34,361 nt of DNA. Source: an uncultured Actinomycetes bacterium (lineage in GTDB: Bacteria; Actinomycetota; Acidimicrobiia; Acidimicrobiales; RAAP-2). The translations under genes and the position numbers were made by a program. Location: assembly GCA_903900235.1 (NCBI GenBank), contig CAIUMH010000084.1, positions 1-34,361 on the forward strand. The letters are read 5' to 3'. The notes beneath the pieces are model-generated. The model ran no database searches. It saw only the letters and a program-made list of their open reading frames with translations, and was not told where the DNA came from. This document shows, piece after piece, positions 18,055 to 26,094 of this stretch. Position 1 is the first letter of the stretch, and each line of letters opens with the position of its first letter.

Positions 18055-18449
18055 TCCCGTTCGGGGCTGAACTCGATGGAGAGTGAGTTCACGCAGTAGC
18101 GCAGGCCAGTCTCCGTCGGTCCATCAGGAAACACATGGCCGAGATGGCCACCGCAGGATCCGCAGAGGATCTCGGTCCTGACCATGCCGTGGGACCGGTC
18201 TTCGCGCTCGAGGACCGGTCCTGAGGCGGCGTCGAAGCTGGGCCAGCCGCAGCCCGAGTTGAACTTGGAGGCGCTGTCAAAGAGCTCAGTGCGGCACCCA
18301 GCGCAGGTGAAGGAGCCATCATCTTCAAGGTGGAGCAGTGCTCCGGTGAAGGCCGGTTCGGTGGAGGCCTGGCGCAAGATGGCGTAGCGCTCTGGAGAGA
18401 GCTGGACCCGCCACTCGGCGTCAGACTTGTCGTTGGGGAACTCAGGCAT
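18051..18449 (-). CDS. msrB: Peptide-methionine (R)-S-oxide reductase
   Basis: Repairs methionine-R-sulfoxide in proteins. The 132-aa form starts at the ATG at 18449, chosen because GAGGAG lies six bases upstream; a longer in-frame start at 18497 adds 16 unrelated residues. Zinc cysteines are C49, C52, C96 and C99, and the catalytic cysteine is C119 in RYCVNSLSIEF, so it is the cysteine-dependent form. Its promoter region is shared with the divergent acyl-CoA dehydrogenase gene and contains a perfect palindrome. Confidence 0.96.
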   Translation of the reverse strand: MPEFPNDKSDAEWRVQLSPERYAILRQASTEPAFTGALLHLEDDGSFTCAGCRTELFDSASKFNSGCGWPSFDAASGPVLEREDRSHGMVRTEILCGSCGGHLGHVFPDGPTETGLRYCVNSLSIEFSPERD

Positions 18450-18464
18450 GGTGACTCCTCGGGA

Positions 18465-18489
18465 GGTTTCTGACGCTACGTCAGAAACC
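18465..18489 (+). promoter_or_regulatory. Perfect palindrome, probable operator in a divergent promoter
   Basis: GGTTTCTGACG (18465-18475) and CGTCAGAAACC (18479-18489) are perfect 11-bp arms around CTA. It starts 15 bp before msrB on one side. On the other it overlaps the -35 region expected for the acyl-CoA dehydrogenase promoter (-10 at 18505-18510). On the minus strand the centre contains TAGCGT, a possible -10 for msrB. This fits a dimeric repressor such as a TetR-family protein. No regulator gene is adjacent. Confidence 0.75.
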
Positions 18490-18504
18490 CTCGGCATTGT
18501 TCAC

Positions 18505-18510
18505 TACGCT
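18505..18510 (+). promoter_or_regulatory. -10 box of the acyl-CoA dehydrogenase operon
   Basis: TACGCT ends 9 bases before the ATG at 18520, as in secA. A -35 at normal spacing would fall at about 18482-18487, inside the right arm of the palindrome. Confidence 0.45.
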
Positions 18511-18519
18511 ACCCACTCG

Positions 18520-19716
18520 ATGGATCTGCGAGACACACCAGAGGACAGCGCCTTCCGCGAGGAGGTGATCGAGTGGATGGCCGACCACGTCGTCGGTGAC
18601 TTCGCCGCGCTTGGCGGACGTGGGGGTTCGGGTGATGAGACCTATGGCTTCGAGGTCCGTCGCGACTGGGAGCACGAGCTCGCCGCCGGTGGCTGGACCT
18701 GCATTGGATGGCCGGTCGAGTACGGCGGCCGGGCCGCCACGATGAACCAACAGGTCATCTTCAATGAAGAGTATGTGCGGGCTAAGGCCCCCGGACGGGT
18801 GAGCATCCTTGGTGAGGGCCTGCTCGGACCGACGCTCATCCACTATGGCTCAGACGAGCAGAAGGCCCGCTTCCTCCCCAAGATCGTCTCGGGCGACGAG
18901 CTGTGGTGCCAGGGCTACTCGGAGCCCAATGCTGGGAGCGACCTGGCTTCCCTGGCCACCCGTGCGGTGCTCGACGGTGATGAGTGGGTCATCACTGGGC
19001 AGAAGGTCTGGACATCGCTGGCTCATCAGTCGGACTGGTGTTTCGTGATGTGCCGCACCGACCCAGGCTCGTCGCGACACAAGGGCCTGTCGTACCTCTT
19101 GGTTCCGATGGACCAGCCGGGGATCGAGGTCCGACCGATCACCCAGATCACCATGACCAGCGAGTTCAATGAGACCTTCTTCGACGGGGCCCGCACGGCG
19201 GCGAGCAATGTCGTGGGCGAGGTCGGCCAAGGATGGATGGTGGGCCTTGCCACGCTGGCCTTTGAGCGTGGGGTCGGATTGCTCGGCCACCTGCTCTCAT
19301 TTCGGCGGGAGTTCGACGCGGTCGTCGATCTTGGCCGACGCAATGGACGTCTCGAAGACCCGGCGCTGCGCGATCGCGTGGCCGGGTCGTTCGCTGAGCT
19401 CGAGGTCCTCCGACTCACCACGCTGCGAAGCCTGCGCGGCGTCGACGGACCAGTTGCCCCCCCTGAGGCCTCCATCCTGAAGCTCTTCTGGGCTTCATGG
19501 CACCAGCGCTTCGGCGAGCTCGCACTCGATCTGATGGGCCCCGACGCAATGATCACCGGCCCGGACTACGACCTTGACGCCGAGCATCGGACCTTCTTGT
19601 TCTCTCGGTCCGAGACCATCTACGGCGGGTCGAATGAGATCCAGCGGAACATCATCGGTGAACGCGTCCTCGGACTGCCGCCGGAGCCCAAGATCACCCC
19701 GACAGGAGCACCATGA
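18520..19716 (+). CDS. Acyl-CoA dehydrogenase, FadE30-like
   Basis: FAD enzyme introducing a double bond into an acyl-CoA. The 398-aa protein starts at the ATG at 18520, since upstream sequence in the frame is antisense to msrB. It has WCQGYSEPNAGSDLAS (129-144), ITGQKVWTS (158-166) and ETIYGGSNEIQRNI (365-378). The position of the MCAD catalytic glutamate is glycine (YGGS). A glutamate in helix G (E249 in LAFERG) sits where isovaleryl-type enzymes keep their base. The sequence resembles, from memory, mycobacterial FadE30, which acts on the steroid C/D-ring fragment. The SDR gene overlaps at ATGA, and the ligase follows, giving the fadE30-ipdF-fadD3 content. Substrate assignment is inference. 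Confidence 0.85.
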   Translation: MDLRDTPEDSAFREEVIEWMADHVVGDFAALGGRGGSGDETYGFEVRRDWEHELAAGGWTCIGWPVEYGGRAATMNQQVIFNEEYVRAKAPGRVSILGEGLLGPTLIHYGSDEQKARFLPKIVSGDELWCQGYSEPNAGSDLASLATRAVLDGDEWVITGQKVWTSLAHQSDWCFVMCRTDPGSSRHKGLSYLLVPMDQPGIEVRPITQITMTSEFNETFFDGARTAASNVVGEVGQGWMVGLATLAFERGVGLLGHLLSFRREFDAVVDLGRRNGRLEDPALRDRVAGSFAELEVLRLTTLRSLRGVDGPVAPPEASILKLFWASWHQRFGELALDLMGPDAMITGPDYDLDAEHRTFLFSRSETIYGGSNEIQRNIIGERVLGLPPEPKITPTGAP

Positions 19717-20516
19717 GCCTCAGTGACGACTTCGCCCCCACCCCCGCACCCGCCCCCCCGGCCGGGCACAACCTGCTCGCCGACAAGGTGGTGCTCGTCA
19801 CGGCGGCGGCAGGTACTGGGATCGGCATGGCTACAGCCCAGCGGTGCCTTGACGAGGGAGCCGAGGTCGTCGTGTCTGACGCGCACGAGCGTCGTTGTGC
19901 CGAGACTGCCGAGCAGTTGACGGCTCACGCCGGGCGTCGGGTGCTCGGTGTGCCCTGTGACGTGACCAAGGAAGACGACGTGCAACGTCTTTTTGATGCC
20001 GTCACGACGGCGCACGGACGCATCGACGTGGCGGTGAACAATGCTGGCCTCGGAGGCCAGGTGCCGATCGTGGACATGACCGACGACCAGTGGAACCTGG
20101 TGCTCGACGTGACGCTCAACGGGACGTTCCGCTGCACCCGGGCGGCGATGAGCCGGATGATCCCGGCCGGACGCGGGGTGATCGTGAACAACGCCAGCGT
20201 GCTCGGCTGGCGGGCCCAGCCTGGTCAGGCCCATTACGCCGCAGCCAAGGCGGGCGTGATGGCACTCACGAGGTGCGCGGCGGCTGAGGCCGCCCCTCAG
20301 GGCATCCGGATCAACGCGGTCGCTCCGTCGTTGGCGGAGCACCCCTTCTTGAACAGGGTGATCAGTGATGAGGACCTCGCGCTCCTGCGCAGCCGGGAGC
20401 TCTTCCACCGTGGCGCCGAGGTGTGGGAGGTGGCCTCGGTCATCGCATTCCTGGCCAGTGACTACTCGACCTATCTCAGCGGCGAGATCATTTCGGTGTC
20501 GAGCCAACATGCCTGA
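19713..20516 (+). CDS. Short-chain dehydrogenase/reductase, IpdF-like
   Basis: NAD(P)-dependent oxidoreductase. The 267-aa classical SDR has a cofactor loop TAAAGTGIG (30-38), NNAG (109-112) and the catalytic S162, Y175, K179 set, with a distinctive VNNASVLGWRAQ block. The first 20 residues are a Pro/Ala-rich tail not found in most relatives. From memory it is close to mycobacterial IpdF (Rv3559c), a hydroxy-HIP-CoA dehydrogenase of cholesterol breakdown. Coupled by overlap to the genes on both sides (ATGA with the dehydrogenase, 8 bp with the ligase). Confidence 0.85.
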   Translation: MSLSDDFAPTPAPAPPAGHNLLADKVVLVTAAAGTGIGMATAQRCLDEGAEVVVSDAHERRCAETAEQLTAHAGRRVLGVPCDVTKEDDVQRLFDAVTTAHGRIDVAVNNAGLGGQVPIVDMTDDQWNLVLDVTLNGTFRCTRAAMSRMIPAGRGVIVNNASVLGWRAQPGQAHYAAAKAGVMALTRCAAAEAAPQGIRINAVAPSLAEHPFLNRVISDEDLALLRSRELFHRGAEVWEVASVIAFLASDYSTYLSGEIISVSSQHA

Positions 20517-22158
20517 GATCAATCGCTCTTCCTTTGCCCTGGGTGCTGCCGAGGACCCGCGTGGCGACCTCGTGTGGGGCACGATCCCAGGCCTCGTTGC
20601 CTGGGCGGGAGAGCGCTTCGGTGACGATGAGGCCATCGTCGACGGCGACGTCCGTCTGTCATTCGCTGAACTTGCCTCCGCCGTGGATGAGGTGGCGACC
20701 GGCATGCTGGCCATGGGGGTCGAGGCTGGAGATCGAGTGGCGATCTGGGCGCCGAACTGTGTTGAATGGATCCTCGGAGCACTCGGCGCAGTGCGCGCCG
20801 GCGCCGTCATCGTCACCCTGAACACCCGATACAAGGGCGGCGAGGCATCGTTCATCCTGCGCGCCTCGGGGGCACGTTGGCTGCTCACCGTGCGCGGGTT
20901 CCTTGGAGCGGACTACCCGGCGCTGCTCGTGGGCGAGGACATTGGATCGCTCGAGCAGATCGTCGTGCTCAAGGGCGACGCTGAGGGCGACGCACCCTCA
21001 GGCACGACCGTCAGCACCCTCGCGACGGTGGTGGCTGCGGCCGAGGGAGTGGACCGGTCGCTCACCGCCACTCGGGCCGAGGCCATCGACACCGATGCAG
21101 TCTGCGACCTCGTCTTCACGTCGGGGACGACGGGTAATCCCAAGGGGGCGATGACGACGCATGGCCAGACCCTGCGAACCTTCGCCACGTGGGCATCGAT
21201 CGTCGGGCTGCGTCGTGGCGATCGCTACCTCGTCGTGAACCCCTTCTTCCACACCTTCGGCTACAAGGCTGGGTTGCTGGCCTCACTGATGGCTGGGGCG
21301 ACGGTGGTGCCGGAGCCGGTCTTCGACGTCGACGCCGTGCTCGACCGCATCGAAGCCGAGGCCATCACGATGCTTCCGGGACCGCCGACGCTCTATCAGT
21401 CGATCCTGGCGCACCCTCGTCGAGCTTCAGTCAATCTCAGCTCGCTGCGACTCGGCGTCACTGGTGCCGCCGTGGTCCCCGTCGAGCTCGTGGTCGCCAT
21501 GCGCGACGAGCTTGGCTTCGAGACGGTACTGACGGCCTATGGGCTCACCGAGTCCACCGGAGTGGTCACCATGTGCCGCAGTGACGACTCGCCCGAGACG
21601 ATCTCCACCACATCCGGTCGGGCCATCCCGTCGATCGAGGTCTGCGTCGTTGACCCTGAGGGCCGAGAGCTCGATCGAGGACTGCCGGGTGAGATCGTCG
21701 TTCGGGGCTACACCGTCATGCCCGGCTACTTCGAGGATGCGGCCGAGACGGCCAAGGCAATTGACGCCGAGGGCTGGCTCCACACCGGTGATGTGGGGAC
21801 CATGGATGAGGCCGGAAACGTCATCATCACCGATCGACTCAAAGACATGTATGTGACCGGTGGCTTCAACGCCTACCCCGCCGAGATCGAGTCCATGCTT
21901 CGCCGATGCCCCGGTGTCGCACAGGTGGCCGTAGTGGGCTTGGCGGATGAGCGGATGGGCGAGGTCGGCTGTGCGGTGATCGTCCGCGAACGTGGCGACG
22001 GCGATGATGTCACCTTTGCGGAGTCGGTGATCGCCTACGCCCGGGGGGCGATGGCGAACTACAAAGTCCCCCGGACCGTCGAGATCGTCGATGTGCTGCC
22101 GACCAATGCAAGTGGCAAGGTCTTGAAACGAGAGTTGCGCGACCGGTTCGGGTCGTAA
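20509..22158 (+). CDS. Acyl-CoA synthetase, FadD3-like
   Basis: ATP-dependent ligase that activates a carboxylic acid to its CoA thioester through an acyl-AMP. The 549-aa protein from the ATG at 20509 has the P-loop TSGTTGNPKG (204-213), PFFHTFGYKAG, MLPGPPTLYQSILAHP, TAYGLTEST, DRLKDMYVTGGFNAYPAEIE and the terminal lysine in SGKVLKREL (K537). The FFHTFGYKAG and PGPPTLYQS blocks recall FadD3, which activates the HIP fragment of steroids. With the FadE30-like and IpdF-like genes upstream it forms a plausible entry module for that fragment. It is about 45 residues longer than FadD3 as I recall it. A different cyclic or branched acid remains possible. Confidence 0.85.
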   Translation: MPEINRSSFALGAAEDPRGDLVWGTIPGLVAWAGERFGDDEAIVDGDVRLSFAELASAVDEVATGMLAMGVEAGDRVAIWAPNCVEWILGALGAVRAGAVIVTLNTRYKGGEASFILRASGARWLLTVRGFLGADYPALLVGEDIGSLEQIVVLKGDAEGDAPSGTTVSTLATVVAAAEGVDRSLTATRAEAIDTDAVCDLVFTSGTTGNPKGAMTTHGQTLRTFATWASIVGLRRGDRYLVVNPFFHTFGYKAGLLASLMAGATVVPEPVFDVDAVLDRIEAEAITMLPGPPTLYQSILAHPRRASVNLSSLRLGVTGAAVVPVELVVAMRDELGFETVLTAYGLTESTGVVTMCRSDDSPETISTTSGRAIPSIEVCVVDPEGRELDRGLPGEIVVRGYTVMPGYFEDAAETAKAIDAEGWLHTGDVGTMDEAGNVIITDRLKDMYVTGGFNAYPAEIESMLRRCPGVAQVAVVGLADERMGEVGCAVIVRERGDGDDVTFAESVIAYARGAMANYKVPRTVEIVDVLPTNASGKVLKRELRDRFGS

Positions 22159-22212
22159 GTCACAGATCGAGTATCCATCGGGTGCAGCGCACCTGCGAGA
22201 GGGAGGGAATCC

Positions 22213-23328
22213 ATGAGGGGAATCGTCTACACAGGAGATGGCGTCGAGGTCACCGATGACCTGGGCTTGCGCGAGGTCGGACCGAAGGAGGTCCGTGTGG
22301 CCGTGGCGGCGGCGGGTGTCTGTCACTCGGACCTTTCGGTGATCAATGGCACCATTCCCTGGAAGCCTCCGGCGGTGCTGGGCCATGAGGGCGCAGGCGT
22401 CGTCGAGGCAGTCGGCTCCGAGGTTCGTTCGGTCAAGCCGGGGGATCATGTGGTGATCGCCACCTTGGCCAGCTGTGGTGTGTGTCGGGCATGCTCGACC
22501 GGTCACCCAACGTGGTGCCGAGCCTCGCTGGGCAACGTCTCTCACCCGTTCACCTACAAGGGTGAGGCGGCCTCGAACTTCGCCGCCGCCAGCGTGTTCG
22601 TCGAGTCGACCATCGTCGCTGAGGTCCAAGCGATCAGGATCCCCAAGGACGTGCCGCTGACCTCTGCCTGCCTCATTGGTTGTGGCGTCCTCACCGGTGT
22701 GGGCGCCGTCCTCAACCGCGCCAAGGTTCGCCCTGGCGAGACTGCAGTGGTCTTCGGTGTCGGTGGGGTCGGCCTCAACGTCATCCAGGGCCTGGCCATC
22801 GCTGGGGCAACGCGGATCATCGGCGTTGACACGCTCGCCTCGAAGGAGGGTCTGGCCCGGCAGTTCGGTGCTACCGACTTCATTGATGCCTCCTCGACGG
22901 ACGCGGTCGCCGGCGTCCGCGAGCTGCTCCCGCCGAACCGCGAGTCGGCCGCCGGTGCACTCAATCCGATGGGCGGAGCGACCTGGGCATTCGACTGCGT
23001 GGGGCACCCGGCCGTCCTGCGCAATGCTCTCGACGTCCTCGACTGGGGTGGCAACGCTGTCGCCCTCGGGATCCCGGCTCGTGGCACCGAGGTTTCGGTG
23101 GACATCAACTCGCTGGCCTATGTGGACCGGGGCCTCCTCGGCTGCCGCTACGGGTCCTCTCGGCCGCACCACGACGTCGGCCTGATGGTGGACCTCTACA
23201 AGGCGGGCCGCCTGAAGCTTGACGAGCTTGTGACGATGACGCGCCCCATGGATGCGTTCCGGGACATCGTCGAGGCCATGCATGCTGGCCAGGTGGCTCG
23301 CGGTGTCCTTGAGATCTCGACCATCTAG
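22213..23328 (+). CDS. Zinc-dependent alcohol dehydrogenase (class III-like MDR)
   Basis: Oxidises an alcohol or hemithioacetal with NAD-type cofactor or bound nicotinamide. The 371-aa MDR protein has catalytic-zinc ligands C37 (VCHSD) and H58 (GHEGAG), the structural-zinc set C88, C91, C94, C102, and the Rossmann loop FGVGGVGLN. GAGGGAGG lies before the ATG. The 54-bp gap after the ligase gene has no clear terminator, so it may be in the same operon. The family includes NDMA-dependent and formaldehyde-type enzymes; the substrate cannot be read from sequence. Confidence 0.88.
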   Translation: MRGIVYTGDGVEVTDDLGLREVGPKEVRVAVAAAGVCHSDLSVINGTIPWKPPAVLGHEGAGVVEAVGSEVRSVKPGDHVVIATLASCGVCRACSTGHPTWCRASLGNVSHPFTYKGEAASNFAAASVFVESTIVAEVQAIRIPKDVPLTSACLIGCGVLTGVGAVLNRAKVRPGETAVVFGVGGVGLNVIQGLAIAGATRIIGVDTLASKEGLARQFGATDFIDASSTDAVAGVRELLPPNRESAAGALNPMGGATWAFDCVGHPAVLRNALDVLDWGGNAVALGIPARGTEVSVDINSLAYVDRGLLGCRYGSSRPHHDVGLMVDLYKAGRLKLDELVTMTRPMDAFRDIVEAMHAGQVARGVLEISTI

Positions 23329-23337
23329 GGTCTGGCC

Positions 23338-24090
23338 ATGCGTGGAATCCTTCTTGCCGGTGGTACCGGCTCGCGACTGAACCGCCTGACTCGGATCACC
23401 AACAAGCACCTGCTTCCCGTCTACGACCGCTCCATGGTCGAGTGGTCAGTGGAGGCCATGGTGGCGGCCGGCATCGATGAGCTCCTGATCGTCACTGGTG
23501 GGGAGCGGGTTGGTGACTTCATGCGGATGCTGGGCGATGGTTCAGCGTACGGCCTTGAAGGCCTCTCCTATGCCGTCCAAGAGCAAGCCGGTGGTATCGC
23601 TGAAGCCCTCGGCCTCGGTGAGCGCTTCGCCAAGGGTGGGCCCATCGTGGTCATGCTGGCCGACAACATCTTCGAGTTCTCGTTCCGACCGACGATCGAT
23701 GCCTTCCGGGCCAATCCGCAGGGCTGCCGGCTGGTCCTGTCAAAGATGGAGGATCCCACCCACCTCTCCCATCTCGGTGTGCCCGAGATGGACGAAGACG
23801 GTCGGATCGTCCGCATCATCGAGAAGCCGGCGGTTCCGCCGAGCCACTACGCGGTGACAGGGGTCTACTGCTACGAGTCGGCGGTCTTCGACGTCGTCAA
23901 GACCCTTGAGCCTTCGGCGCGCGGGGAACTCGAGATCACCGATGTGAACAACCACTTCATCGGAGCCGGTCACGTGGCCTCTGATGTCCAGCCTGGATTC
24001 TGGGGGGATGCCGGAGAGTCGATCCCTGCGTATCAGGAGGTCGGTGAGTTCGTGGCTCGCAATGGAGCCAACAAGCCCGCTGAGGGTTGA
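23338..24090 (+). CDS. rmlA: Sugar-1-phosphate nucleotidyltransferase, RmlA-like short form
   Basis: Couples a sugar-1-phosphate to an NTP, most likely glucose-1-phosphate and dTTP. The 250-aa protein has GGTGSRLNRLT (8-18), K23 in NKHLLPVYD, a QEQAGGIAEAL block, ADNIFEF, and the EKP motif, ending GFWGDAG, as in short RmlA proteins. It is shorter than classical RmlA (about 290). It lies only 9 bp after the alcohol dehydrogenase gene and about 18 kb from rmlB-rmlD, so its link to rhamnose is functional inference. It ends exactly where convergent dxs ends. Confidence 0.8.
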   Translation: MRGILLAGGTGSRLNRLTRITNKHLLPVYDRSMVEWSVEAMVAAGIDELLIVTGGERVGDFMRMLGDGSAYGLEGLSYAVQEQAGGIAEALGLGERFAKGGPIVVMLADNIFEFSFRPTIDAFRANPQGCRLVLSKMEDPTHLSHLGVPEMDEDGRIVRIIEKPAVPPSHYAVTGVYCYESAVFDVVKTLEPSARGELEITDVNNHFIGAGHVASDVQPGFWGDAGESIPAYQEVGEFVARNGANKPAEG

Positions 24091-26013
24091 TTAGGACTGC
24101 GTCTGCTGGCGGGTCGTCGCCCGGGACCATGCAGCGCGGCTTGACGCGGCGATGCTCGGAGCATCGAGACCCAGCTCAGCAAGGATGACGTCGGGCTTGG
24201 CCTGTGCCAAGAAGCCCTTGGGTGTGCCGAGCAGGGTGACCGGCGGGGAAATTCGTCCTTCAGTAGCCGCGGCAGCCTCGAGGGCTGCGGCGATGTGTGA
24301 GCCCGCTCCGCCGACCCGGATCCCGTCCTCGGCGGTGACCACGCAGCGGTGGTGTCCGGCGATGGCCAGCATTTCTGGGTCGATCGGACTGACCACCCGC
24401 ACGTCGATGACGGTGGCATCGATGCCGTGGTCGCGCTCAAGCAGAGTCGCAGCGGCGAGGCATCGGGCCGTCATCTTGCCGACACCGAGCAGGCAGATCG
24501 ATCCATCGCCGAGTCGCAGGGTGCGACTCGATAGACCCGTGCCCACGCCGCCGTCGAGACGCTCAGGTGGGGTTTTCGGGAAGCGGATCGTGGCCGGTCC
24601 ACTGAGCGCAAGTGCGGTGCGCAGCATCACGTCGACCTCGTCAGTAGAGGAGGGGGCGAAGACGGTCATGTTGGGAATCGTCAGAGCGAGCGCTAGGTCG
24701 AGGACTCCGTGGTGGCTCGCCCCGTCATCGCCGGTGATGCCGGCTCGATCGAGGACGATGGTCACGGGAAGGTTGTGCATTCCGACGTCGTAGGTCGCCT
24801 GATCGACCGCCCGGGTGAAGAAGGTCGAGTAGACGGCGACAACGGGCCGCAGGCCGCCCATGGCCATGCCGGCGGCAGCGGTCATCTCGTGCTGCTCGGC
24901 GATACCCACGTCGACGAAGCGATCGGGGTACGCGGCCTCAAACGGCAGGAGGCCGGTGGGGCCAGGCATGGCCGCCGTCAGGGCAACGATCCTTGGGTCC
25001 TCGGCCGCAGCGGCGAGCAGGGAGCGAGAGAACGCATCGGTGTAGGTGGATGGGGCGATGGCCGCACCCTCATCGATGGTGCTGCTGGCGGCCACAACCT
25101 TGACGTCGTGCAGGCGTTGAACCTCGTCTGCCTCGGCGGGGGCATAGCCACGACCCTTCTGGGTGAGCACGTGGACCACGATGGGTCCATCCCACCCGGC
25201 GGCATTGCGCAAGGCCTGCTCGACGGCGGCGATGTCATGGCCGTCGATGGGTCCGGCATAGCGAACGCCGAGGGCCTCGAAGAAGGTGTGAGGAGCGACA
25301 AGCTCACGCAGAGCGCTGGTGACACCGTGGACGCCCGAATAGGCCACTTCGCCCACGGCTGGGATCTCCCGGAGGATGTGCCGGAGGCGCTCGCGCGCCT
25401 GAACATAGGTCGGGTGGAGCCGCAGGCTCGTCAGCGACTGCGACAGTTGCGAGATGGTGGGGGCATAACTGCGGCCATTGTCGTTGAGGACGATGACCAC
25501 CCGTCGTCCGGAATGACCGAGGTTGTTGAGCGCCTCGTAGGCCATCCCGCCAGTGAGGGCTCCGTCACCGATGACGGCCACGACCCTCCGCTCGCCACCA
25601 TGGCCGGCGAGCTCGCCCTCGAGCTCGTAGGCGGTCGCCATCCCATAGGCATAGGAGAGCACCGTCGAGGCATGCGAGTTCTCGATCCAATCGTGCTCGG
25701 ATTCAGACCGATTGGGGTAACCCGAGAGGCCTCCTTGTTGCCGGAGGTCCTTGAAGCCATAGCGCCGGCCCGTGAGGAGCTTGTGGACATAGGCCTGATG
25801 GCCGGTGTCCCACAAGATGGGGTCTCGAGGCGAGTCGAAGACCCGATGGAGAGCGAGTGTCAGCTCCACGACTCCGAGATTGGATCCGAGGTGCCCGCCG
25901 GTTGTGGTCACCGTCTCGACGATGAAGGACCGAATCTCCTGTGCGAGCTCTTCAAGCTGCTCAGTCGACAGCGACCTGAGGTCCTCAGGTGTCTCGATCT
26001 GAGGAAGGATCAT
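24091..26013 (-). CDS. dxs: 1-deoxy-D-xylulose-5-phosphate synthase
   Basis: TPP enzyme joining pyruvate and glyceraldehyde-3-phosphate, the first step of the MEP isoprenoid pathway. The 640-aa protein has HLGSNLGVVELTLALH (41-56), DTGHQAYVHKLLTGR, the TPP site from GDGALTGGMAYEALNN (149-164) to LNDN, and VDVGIAEQHEMTAAAGMA with the catalytic glutamate. ATG at 26013 with GGTGAG upstream. On the minus strand a TAACCT (26038-26033) could be its -10. Its products feed polyprenyl phosphates, which also carry the glycans built by the transferases above. Confidence 0.96.
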   Translation of the reverse strand: MILPQIETPEDLRSLSTEQLEELAQEIRSFIVETVTTTGGHLGSNLGVVELTLALHRVFDSPRDPILWDTGHQAYVHKLLTGRRYGFKDLRQQGGLSGYPNRSESEHDWIENSHASTVLSYAYGMATAYELEGELAGHGGERRVVAVIGDGALTGGMAYEALNNLGHSGRRVVIVLNDNGRSYAPTISQLSQSLTSLRLHPTYVQARERLRHILREIPAVGEVAYSGVHGVTSALRELVAPHTFFEALGVRYAGPIDGHDIAAVEQALRNAAGWDGPIVVHVLTQKGRGYAPAEADEVQRLHDVKVVAASSTIDEGAAIAPSTYTDAFSRSLLAAAAEDPRIVALTAAMPGPTGLLPFEAAYPDRFVDVGIAEQHEMTAAAGMAMGGLRPVVAVYSTFFTRAVDQATYDVGMHNLPVTIVLDRAGITGDDGASHHGVLDLALALTIPNMTVFAPSSTDEVDVMLRTALALSGPATIRFPKTPPERLDGGVGTGLSSRTLRLGDGSICLLGVGKMTARCLAAATLLERDHGIDATVIDVRVVSPIDPEMLAIAGHHRCVVTAEDGIRVGGAGSHIAAALEAAAATEGRISPPVTLLGTPKGFLAQAKPDVILAELGLDAPSIAASSRAAWSRATTRQQTQS

Positions 26014-26082
26014 GCGCGTCTCACCACGGTCAAGGTTACCAACACCGCTCGCATCCTCGGCGCTCTTGGCACAGCGTCCCGA

Positions 26083-26088
26083 TACGCT
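26083..26088 (+). promoter_or_regulatory. -10 box of tldD, leaderless-type
   Basis: TACGCT lies 6 bases before the GTG at 26095, with no ribosome site between, supporting that GTG as a leaderless start. Confidence 0.5.
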
Positions 26089-26094
26089 GAGCAG

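Noticed and set aside
18465-18489. KstR2 operator
   Set aside because: The palindrome does not fit the CAAG-N2-CTTG core I recall for KstR2.
21427-23409. 660-codon open frame on the minus strand
   Set aside because: Antisense to the FadD3-like and alcohol dehydrogenase genes; no recognisable domain, and long antisense frames are expected in G+C-rich coding DNA.
24709-26094. In-frame extension upstream of tldD
   Set aside because: Antisense to dxs with no TldD likeness; tldD homology begins just after the GTG at 26095, which also has a -10 box.
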